Below, in pieces: positions 15,255 through 19,894 of a DNA stretch of 19,894 bases; the stretch's first letter is position 1; each line of letters starts with the position of its first letter. Source of the stretch: JALYTZ01 sp036559125 (GTDB taxonomy: Bacteria > Vulcanimicrobiota > Vulcanimicrobiia > Vulcanimicrobiales > Vulcanimicrobiaceae); contig DATBTT010000086.1 of assembly GCA_036559125.1 (NCBI GenBank), forward strand, positions 1 through 19,894, in the 5' to 3' direction. Both the position numbers and the translations under genes were made by a program. The notes beneath the pieces are model-generated. The model searched no databases and was not told the origin of the DNA. It saw only the letters and a program-made list of their open reading frames with translations.

Positions 15255-15307
15255 CGACAAAACACCAAGAACGGCCTCGGAAGCCGCCCCGGCCGTGGTT
15301 TTTGTCG
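15255..15307 (-). terminator. Imperfect inverted repeat, possible bidirectional terminator before pcrA
   Basis: CGACAAAA...ACCA...CGGCC at 15255-15276 pairs with GGCCG...TGGT...TTTTGTCG at 15291-15307, around a 14-nt loop, with one 1-nt and one 4-nt bulge. The GC core flanked by A and T runs fits a terminator for the upstream toroid gene. A regulatory hairpin in the pcrA leader is the alternative. It fills most of the 79-nt gap between these genes. Confidence 0.45.
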
Positions 15308-15321
15308 TACCGTAGTCGTGT

Positions 15322-16353
15322 TTAGCGCGCTACCGACAAAGCCTTTGCCGGTTGCGCCGCCAGCGCATACGCGGCCGAAAGATACGCCAGCGTGGATTCA
15401 GCACCCATATTCTGATTGACGCCGTGCTCCCCTAATCCGTCGAGGCACCCGCCGCCGCGCGCCATCACCAAGCCACGGCTGTTTCGACCGTAGAACCATT
15501 CGAGGCCGACCTGTGCGGTCGAGCGGTGGCACGGTTCGCCGGACGCATCGTAGGCGGCAAGCGCTGCGTCGACGAGCGCGACCGCTTCGAGCGGTTGCTG
15601 CGCATAGCGCGCGCGATGCCCGCCGCGCTTGTACCAGCCGTCATTGCCGATCGGCACGTAAATGCCGTGCTCGATGGTGGTTTCCTCGTAGAAAGCAAGG
15701 GTTCTCAAACCGATTGCGATCAATTCGTCGTCGCGCAGCGCCAAGCCGGCGCGAAGCATCGCTTCGGGCATCCGGGCGTTGTCGTAGGTCATCTCTTGTT
15801 CGAACCACTCCCAGCCGGCGCCGCGTCCCTCAACGTAGAGCGACTTCAGCCCGTCGGCGAGGTAACGTAGCCCGCGCTTGTAGCGCGCTATGTCGGCCTC
15901 GTTGAGATCGTCGGCAGCGACCGCGTACGCAAGTCCCAGAATTGCATACGCTCGCGAGTGCGTAAATGAAAGCCATTCGAGCGCTTGTATGCTTCGATCT
16001 AAAAGCCGTTTGCTGACCTTTCGCCACGTAGCGCGCGGCGCGAACCGCATACCGAAACCCAACGCCCAGATCGTGCGGCCTACCGAGTCGTGCGTTCCCA
16101 CGGCATCGAGCCACGTACGATCGTAGCTCATGAAGTTGTGGAAGCGACCGTCTTCGAGTTGCGCGTCGTGCATGAAGGAAAGGTACGTCGAAGCGAGCCG
16201 CTTGGCAGCAACGTTGTGCGCGTCGAGTTCGAGTTTTTGCAATGCGACGATGTACGCGCGCGAAACATCGTCGATGCAATAGCCGGTCGGCCGGTTCGGA
16301 ATGTCCTCGATCGCGTGTTGGATGATGCCGGTGTCGTCGCTGAGCGCGATCAC
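15322..16353 (-). CDS. Alpha/alpha-toroid protein, usually the C-terminal half of GT4 fusion proteins
   Basis: The 343 residues resemble the helical (alpha/alpha)6-type domain that in many bacteria is fused behind a GT4 glycosyltransferase. Visible blocks are LSDDTGIIQHAIEDIPNR, GYCIDDVSRAYIVALQ, DSVGRTIWALGFGMRF, WEWFEQEMTYDNARMPEAML, GNDGWYKRGGHRARYAQQPLEA and GVNQNMGAESTLAYLSA. It probably acts on or binds an oligosaccharide, perhaps a mannoside. The GTG at 16353 has no ribosome-binding site and lies within the conserved block: LEH, encoded directly upstream in the same frame, aligns with the family. The preceding GT4 gene stops 38 nt upstream in another frame. The two may be one gene broken by a single-base shift, or coupled by frameshifting. 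Confidence 0.8.
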   Translation of the reverse strand: MIALSDDTGIIQHAIEDIPNRPTGYCIDDVSRAYIVALQKLELDAHNVAAKRLASTYLSFMHDAQLEDGRFHNFMSYDRTWLDAVGTHDSVGRTIWALGFGMRFAPRATWRKVSKRLLDRSIQALEWLSFTHSRAYAILGLAYAVAADDLNEADIARYKRGLRYLADGLKSLYVEGRGAGWEWFEQEMTYDNARMPEAMLRAGLALRDDELIAIGLRTLAFYEETTIEHGIYVPIGNDGWYKRGGHRARYAQQPLEAVALVDAALAAYDASGEPCHRSTAQVGLEWFYGRNSRGLVMARGGGCLDGLGEHGVNQNMGAESTLAYLSAAYALAAQPAKALSVAR

Positions 16354-16390
16354 GTGTTCGAGGGTCGGAACCTGCCGAATGGCTTCAAAA

Positions 16391-17593
16391 CTATGCAGAA
16401 TGCACCAATTCCATTTCTTGGGGCGCGAGTTCGGTGAAGAGCCTGCCGTACTCCGCGGCGACGTGCGGCCACGTCATTTGACGGCCAAACCGGTACGCGC
16501 GGCGTTCGGTGGCGCGGCGCAACGACGGATCGTCGAGCAAGCCCGTGATGATGTCCGCAATCGACTTCGCGTCGCGGAACGAGCACAAGAAGCCGCGATT
16601 GTGCGCGAGAACTTCTTCGGCGTACAGGTACGGTGTCGACACGATTGCCTTGCCGCATCCGACCGCGTACGCAAGCGTACCGCTCACGATCTGCACGGGA
16701 TTGAGATACGGCGTGAGATAGATGTCCGTCGCTTCGAGATAGCTCACCAACTCATCGAAATCGAGATATTTGTCGACCAAGTGCACGTTGTTTTGCAAGC
16801 CGTATTCGCGCACGAGCGCATGCAGCGACTCGCGGTACGACTCGCCTTCCTGGCGGCGCACGACCGGATGCGTTTCGCCCAAAATCAGGTACAGCGCATC
16901 GGGATGGCGGCGAACGACGCCGCGCATCGCTTCGATGGCGAACTCCAACCCCTTGCCGCGATTGATCAGGCCGAAGGTTGAGATGACCATGCGCTGGCCG
17001 ATGCCGAACGAGGCCTTGGCCGCATCGGTGCTATGAAAAGGCACATCCGGGACGCCGTGATGTATCACGCGAATTTTGTTCGCATCGATCCCGTAGACGC
17101 GCACGAGTAGATCTTTGCCGGTTTCGGAGAGGACGACGGCGGTGTTGGTGTAGGCAATGAGCTCGCGCGTCACGTGCAACATTTGTTTGTCCGGCTCGGG
17201 CAAGATCGTGTGAAGCGTCATCGCGATCGGCTTTTCGACGAGCTTGAGCAGGTCGACCAGCCACTCGCCACGCTCGCCACCGAACAGGCCGTATTCGTGC
17301 TGAATGTTGAGGACTTCGGCGGGGTGGGCATTGACGAGGGCAGCGATATCCGCGTACGACTCGCGATCGTCTTGTTGCAAACGCGCGACCACTTCGGGGC
17401 CATACTTTCGCATCTCACCACCCGGCTCGTCGATCGCGACGATCTCACTCTTCGTGCCGAAAGCGCGATCGAACGAGTCGACGACGTCCTTCGTGAAGGT
17501 CGCGATGCCGCATTCGCGCGGCGGAAACGACCCAAGGAAGAGGGTACGCGGAATGGAGACGACGGCGAGCGCGTCTGCTGGTCTACCAATCAC
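16391..17593 (-). CDS. GT4-family glycosyltransferase
   Basis: This 400-residue retaining glycosyltransferase of the GT-B fold uses a nucleotide sugar, probably GDP-mannose given the neighbouring nucleotidyltransferase. FPPRECGIATFTKDV (23-37) is the hallmark of a subfamily often fused or linked to the alpha-toroid domain. VLNIQHEYGLFGGERG, VIHHGVPDVPF, STFGLINRGKGLE and IYLTPYLNPVQIVSGTLAYAVGCGKAIVSTPY follow in the usual order. The GTG at 17593 is chosen because GGGAG lies 7 nt upstream. GTG 17659, with AAGGAG only 3 nt upstream, is an alternative that would add 22 poorly coding residues. The stop at 16391 precedes the toroid gene in a different frame. Confidence 0.9.
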   Translation of the reverse strand: MIGRPADALAVVSIPRTLFLGSFPPRECGIATFTKDVVDSFDRAFGTKSEIVAIDEPGGEMRKYGPEVVARLQQDDRESYADIAALVNAHPAEVLNIQHEYGLFGGERGEWLVDLLKLVEKPIAMTLHTILPEPDKQMLHVTRELIAYTNTAVVLSETGKDLLVRVYGIDANKIRVIHHGVPDVPFHSTDAAKASFGIGQRMVISTFGLINRGKGLEFAIEAMRGVVRRHPDALYLILGETHPVVRRQEGESYRESLHALVREYGLQNNVHLVDKYLDFDELVSYLEATDIYLTPYLNPVQIVSGTLAYAVGCGKAIVSTPYLYAEEVLAHNRGFLCSFRDAKSIADIITGLLDDPSLRRATERRAYRFGRQMTWPHVAAEYGRLFTELAPQEMELVHSA

Positions 17594-17686
17594 CCATGAA
17601 CTCCCAAATTGCCGGCAGCGGTTAGCGAAACATAACGCGCGCGAAGGCTTAGCCGACACGGACTCCTTCGCTGTTTTTCCTAGTCA

Positions 17687-17692
17687 GTTATA
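17687..17692 (-). promoter_or_regulatory. Possible -10 box upstream of the GT4 gene
   Basis: TATAAC on the - strand lies about 95 nt upstream of the GTG at 17593 and overlaps one unit of a tandem repeat. No convincing -35 hexamer stands 17 nt upstream. It lies in the 167-nt gap between the nucleotidyltransferase and GT4 genes, the widest gap in the - strand run, where a promoter would make sense. Confidence 0.3.
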
Positions 17693-17710
17693 CCCGGGAT
17701 ATACCCGGAA
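17689..17710. repeat. Two tandem 11-bp units upstream of the GT4 gene
   Basis: TATACCCGGGA (17689-17699) is followed directly by TATACCCGGAA (17700-17710), identical at 10 of 11 positions. The 11-bp period equals about one helical turn, as in side-by-side protein sites. It overlaps the possible -10 box of the GT4 gene. Confidence 0.55.
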
Positions 17711-17760
17711 AGTGCTGCAGGATAAACCTTGCGGGTCGCTGCTTCGCTTACCTGCCCGCC

Positions 17761-18843
17761 CTATTGGGCAGCCGCCGGCGTCCCGGGTCCGATGCGCGAA
17801 TTTGGTTCGGCAACGGTTCCGGGCGGGATGGTTACGTCGTGCCCGATGACGCTTCCGGCCCCGATTATCGAGCCTTTTCCGATGCGCGATCCGCTCGCGA
17901 CGATGCTCCTGTCGATGGTGACCCCCGCCTCGACGATGACCCGGTCCCACAAGACGCTGTCGCGCACGACGGCCTCGGCCAATATCGAACAGCCGTCGCC
18001 GATGACGACGTGCGGGCCCACGACCGCGCCTGGGTCGATCGAGACCCCCTCGCCCACGTGAACCGGCTCCACGAGGTTGTCGTGGCGCACCGAGGCCGCG
18101 CCCGGGCCCGAAATCCCCGGCTCCATGTCGAGCGGCATGGCGCCCGTTAGGATGTCGCGATGCGCCGTCAGGTAGGCCTCGGGCTTGCCCAGGTCTATCC
18201 AGTAGTCGGCGGTCGTATATGCGTAGAGCGCCTGGTTTTCAGCGAGGATTTTTGGAAAGGTCTCGCGCTCGATCGAGACGTTGCGTCCGGCCGGGATCAT
18301 GTCGAGGACCCGCCGATCGAAGAGGTAGGTCCCCGCGTTGATTTCATCGGTCGGCTCCGAGCCCTTGGGCGGCTTCTCGACGAACGCCGAGATTCGGCCC
18401 CCTTCATCGTGGACGACACATCCAAAAGCCGAGGGATCTTCTACTTTAATGAGGTGAAGTGCGCCCAGGCCGCCTTTTTCAGCGTGGTAGCGCATCATCG
18501 CCTTGAGGTCGAGGCTCGTGAGCACGTCGCCGTTGAGCACGAAAAACGGCCCGGTGATGTGCTCTTCCACGTTTTTGAGCGCGCCCGCCGTGCCGAGCGG
18601 CTCGGCTTCGATCACGTACGTGATCTTCATGTCGAGGCGCGAGCCGTCACCAAAGTACTCGGTGATTGCCTCCGGCAGATAGCCGGCGGGAAGAATGACG
18701 TCGCGAATGCCGACCTCGTATAGGCGCTCGAGCGTGCGAGCCAGGAACGGCACGTTCATGATCGGCACCATCGGCTTCGGAGTGCCGTATGTTAGCGGCC
18801 GAAGCCGCGTACCCTCACCGCCGACCAACACGATTGCCTGCAC
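17761..18843 (-). CDS. Sugar-1-phosphate nucleotidyltransferase with C-terminal hexapeptide repeats
   Basis: This 360-residue enzyme activates a sugar phosphate for the glycosyltransferases downstream, and GDP-mannose pyrophosphorylase is a reasonable guess. The signature is MQAIVLVGGEGTRLRPLTYGTPKPMVP (residues 1-27). FFVLNGDVLTSLDL holds the metal-binding Asp, and AFVEKPPKG, EINAGTYLF and YWIDLGKPEAYL follow. From about residue 255 hexads form a left-handed beta-helix (VGEGVSIDPGAVVGPHVVIGDG and further). The GTG at 18843 is strongly supported by GGAGG 6 nt upstream. ATG 18888 would add 15 basic residues without a comparable site. It is the first gene of the - strand run, divergent from the HNH gene, and shares layout with the paralogue at 7462-8490. 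Confidence 0.9.
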   Translation of the reverse strand: MQAIVLVGGEGTRLRPLTYGTPKPMVPIMNVPFLARTLERLYEVGIRDVILPAGYLPEAITEYFGDGSRLDMKITYVIEAEPLGTAGALKNVEEHITGPFFVLNGDVLTSLDLKAMMRYHAEKGGLGALHLIKVEDPSAFGCVVHDEGGRISAFVEKPPKGSEPTDEINAGTYLFDRRVLDMIPAGRNVSIERETFPKILAENQALYAYTTADYWIDLGKPEAYLTAHRDILTGAMPLDMEPGISGPGAASVRHDNLVEPVHVGEGVSIDPGAVVGPHVVIGDGCSILAEAVVRDSVLWDRVIVEAGVTIDRSIVASGSRIGKGSIIGAGSVIGHDVTIPPGTVAEPNSRIGPGTPAAAQ

Positions 18844-18937
18844 GAAAAACCTCCGAAGCGCGCGAAAAATACGGGAGAGCGACTTCATGCGCCTCCGGTC
18901 GTGAATATTCCCTGCGGCAACATTTTGGAAACAACAT

Positions 18938-18951
18938 CGAACGTATGTTCG
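18938..18951 (+). promoter_or_regulatory. LexA (SOS) box of the Gram-positive/actinobacterial type
   Basis: CGAACGTATGTTCG is a perfect inverted repeat, CGAAC-N4-GTTCG. It matches the established CGAAC-N4-GTTCG-type LexA consensus used in Bacillus and Mycobacterium. It sits between the expected -35 and -10 positions of the HNH promoter, where bound repressor would block transcription. I saw no other perfect copy in the window. Confidence 0.75.
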
Positions 18952-18953
18952 CG

Positions 18954-18959
18954 TATAAT
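18954..18959 (+). promoter_or_regulatory. -10 box (TATAAT) of a probable leaderless HNH transcript
   Basis: A consensus TATAAT ends 6 nt before the ATG at 18966, so transcription would start at or next to the A of the start codon. No ribosome-binding site fits in between. The region 17 nt upstream (ACAACA) is only a partial -35. The 122-nt divergent gap also holds the upstream region of the nucleotidyltransferase gene, for which I see no clear promoter. Confidence 0.7.
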
Positions 18960-18965
18960 TAAAGC

Positions 18966-19553
18966 ATGGCTAAGGTCTACGATTGGGATGCGATACAACG
19001 CTATCACGACGAGGGCAACACCTTCGTCGAGTGTCAGCGGCATTTCGGCTTCAGCCACACAGCTTGGGTGAAGGCCCTCAAGCGCGGCGACCTTCACAGC
19101 GGCACCCGTCAATATCGAGATCGGCGCCGGCAATATGCCTGGTCGGCAGTCCAAGCGTATTACGACGAGGGACATACATATCGCGAGTGCCGCAAAGAAT
19201 TCGGCTTTTGCGCCGCTGCCTGGACGAAGGCCGTAAATCGGGGCGAGTTGCACGCAAGAGCGCGCTCAATTCCGCTTATATTGCTTCTAGCGACCGGCAA
19301 ATCGCGAGGTGCAATAAAACGCCGCCTCTTGCTGGAAGGAATCCTGAAGAATGTCTGCTCAATGTGCGAATTGCAGGATTGGCAGGGCAGACCCCTTTCG
19401 ATGCACATTGATCACGTGAACGGCCAGAAAAACGACCACAGGCTGGAAAACCTGCGAATGCTTTGCCCTAACTGCCACAGTCAGACCGAGACGTACGGCG
19501 GAAGGAACGTTAAGCGCGCCAAACGGTTGCAAGACCCAGCCGAGGTCGTGTAG
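18966..19553 (+). CDS. HNH-endonuclease-like protein with duplicated N-terminal module
   Basis: This is a 195-residue protein. The N-terminal half holds two copies of a roughly 40-residue unit, residues 5-44 and 57-96, identical at 22 of 40 positions. Each has the pattern YxW-A-Q-Y-DEG-T-EC-FGF-AW-KA-RG-LH, which looks like a small DNA-binding helical module. The C-terminal half is a zinc-containing HNH domain: CSMC (C131, C134), MHIDHVNGQKNDHRLENLR (catalytic region around H147/D149/H150) and CPNCHSQT (C167, C170), then YGGRN. The WxGxPL...DH.NG..ND.RLENL pattern is common to phage and chromosomal HNH proteins whose role is poorly known. The gene has a LexA box in its promoter and a TATAAT placed for leaderless expression. 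It ends 18 nt before tRNA-Gln. DNA cleavage and damage induction are inferred. Confidence 0.88.
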   Translation: MAKVYDWDAIQRYHDEGNTFVECQRHFGFSHTAWVKALKRGDLHSGTRQYRDRRRQYAWSAVQAYYDEGHTYRECRKEFGFCAAAWTKAVNRGELHARARSIPLILLLATGKSRGAIKRRLLLEGILKNVCSMCELQDWQGRPLSMHIDHVNGQKNDHRLENLRMLCPNCHSQTETYGGRNVKRAKRLQDPAEVV

Positions 19554-19556
19554 TAT
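19527..19556 (+). promoter_or_regulatory. Possible promoter for the tRNA-Gln/tRNA-Glu pair
   Basis: TTGCAA at 19527-19532 and TAGTAT at 19551-19556 are 18 nt apart. A TATAAC at 19554-19559 is an alternative -10. Both lie in the last codons of the HNH gene and just after, with tRNA-Gln beginning at 19572. The hexamers are imperfect. Confidence 0.3.
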
Positions 19557-19571
19557 AACCGTCGCTGTCAT

Positions 19572-19645
19572 TCCCGGTTAGTGAAATGGCATCACGACTG
19601 ACTCTGACTCAGTTATTCCTCGTTCGAGTCGAGGACCGGGAGCCA
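19572..19645 (+). tRNA. tRNA-Gln (anticodon CTG)
   Basis: Acceptor TCCCGGT (19572-19578) pairs with ACCGGGA (19635-19641), followed by discriminator G and an encoded CCA. The D stem is GTGA/TCAC. The anticodon stem is ACTGA/TCAGT with loop CTCTGAC, so the anticodon CTG at 19604-19606 reads CAG. The T stem is CCTCG/CGAGG with loop TTCGAGT. All arms pair fully. One base separates it from the next tRNA, so they are co-transcribed. Confidence 0.96.
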
Positions 19646-19646
19646 C

Positions 19647-19722
19647 GGCCCTATCGTCTAGAGGCCTAGGACGCCGCCCTCTCACGGCGGTAACACGGGT
19701 TCGAATCCCGTTGGGGCTACCA
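19647..19722 (+). tRNA. tRNA-Glu (anticodon CTC)
   Basis: Acceptor GGCCCTA (19647-19653) pairs with TGGGGCT with two G-U pairs, followed by discriminator A and an encoded CCA at 19720-19722. The anticodon stem is CCGCC/GGCGG with loop CTCTCAC, giving anticodon CTC for GAG. The T arm is ACGGG-TTCGAAT-CCCGT. Its 3' half is a likely attachment site for the element that seems to begin to the right. Confidence 0.96.
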
Positions 19723-19761
19723 ATTTCGCCCTTATTTGATAAGGGTTTTCGCGACACAGAA

Positions 19762-19803
19762 GGCTCCGTGCAACAGAAATGCAACACGGAGCCCTCCTTT
19801 TTT
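19762..19803 (+). terminator. Intrinsic terminator after the tRNA pair
   Basis: GGCTCCGTG (19762-19770) pairs perfectly with CACGGAGCC (19785-19793) around a 14-nt loop, followed by CTCC and six T at 19798-19803. It would end the tRNA transcript. Read on the - strand, the hairpin also follows the partial gene at 19805, but the tail there is not U-rich. Confidence 0.85.
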
Positions 19804-19804
19804 C

Positions 19805-19894
19805 TTAGCCGACCATCCTCTCGAAGGCGTCCGCCGCGTCTACGTCTCGGTTGCTGTAGACGACGAGGTAGCGCTCGCAAGTGATGCCGCTGCT
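19805..19894 (-). CDS. C-terminal end of a protein, possibly a tyrosine recombinase (partial)
   Basis: The - strand reads 29 codons from the window edge to TAA at 19805-19807, with strongly GC-rich third positions. The peptide includes ITCERYLVVYSNRDVDAAD and ends FERMVG. The pattern SSxIT-x-x-RY followed by an acidic helix resembles the last segment of phage-type integrases, where the Tyr of RY is the nucleophile (here residue 9 of the fragment). The gene points toward the 3' end of tRNA-Glu, about 80 nt away, the usual arrangement for an integrase at a tRNA attachment site. The fragment is short, so the family call is tentative, and the coding call is firmer. Confidence 0.5.
   Translation of the reverse strand, partial: SSGITCERYLVVYSNRDVDAADAFERMVG

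Noticed and set aside
19578..19880. A 100-codon - strand frame containing PNGIRTRVTAVRGRRPRPLDDRAV
   Set aside because: It is the antisense of the tRNA-Glu and tRNA-Gln genes. This peptide is a well-known spurious protein arising from antisense tRNA-Glu.
1..19894. CRISPR array or insertion sequence
   Set aside because: No regularly spaced repeats and no transposase or terminal inverted repeats were seen. The only repeats are the short gene-end element and small local ones.

Overview
The window is a dense, GC-rich bacterial chromosome segment. Genes are packed with 4-nt start/stop overlaps, GTG and TTG starts are frequent, and lysine/diaminopimelate and riboflavin genes share one transcription direction. 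Taxonomy cannot be fixed from sequence alone. Gene content and style recall uncultured soil phyla such as Eremiobacterota (WPS-2), but that is only a guess.

Layout. (1) 1-3617, + strand: the 3' end of an unrecognised gene, then a tightly overlapping three-gene operon. It encodes an internally duplicated membrane protein with conserved histidines, a gluconate-2-dehydrogenase subunit-3-like protein, and a GMC-family FAD oxidoreductase. This looks like a membrane-tethered dehydrogenase, and a weak terminator follows. (2) 3791-18843, - strand: sixteen consecutive genes read right to left. First come a sugar nucleotidyltransferase, a GT4 glycosyltransferase and its alpha-toroid partner (surface glycan or glycoside metabolism). 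Next are PcrA/UvrD helicase, then dapB-asd-lysC-dapA (aspartate to dihydrodipicolinate and its reduction), then a WecG/TagA-type glycosyltransferase and a second sugar nucleotidyltransferase. Last come a ComF-like phosphoribosyltransferase, a DUF427 protein, ribD-ribE (riboflavin), a hotdog thioesterase and a small lipoprotein. Most junctions overlap by a few bases, so much of this run may be translationally coupled. (3) 18844-19894, + strand: a divergent HNH-nuclease-like gene whose promoter carries a perfect Gram-positive/actinobacterial-type LexA box and whose transcript is probably leaderless. Adjacent tRNA-Gln(CTG) and tRNA-Glu(CTC) genes and an intrinsic terminator follow. At the right edge, on the - strand, is the C-terminal end of what may be a tyrosine recombinase, suggesting an element integrated at tRNA-Glu.

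Most noteworthy: the SOS-box/leaderless HNH gene beside a probable tRNA integration site; a dispersed repeat that has become the C-terminal tails of riboflavin synthase (in one orientation) and DapB (in the other); a GT4/toroid pair that looks like a split or frameshifted fusion protein; and the duplicated, histidine-bearing membrane partner of the GMC dehydrogenase.
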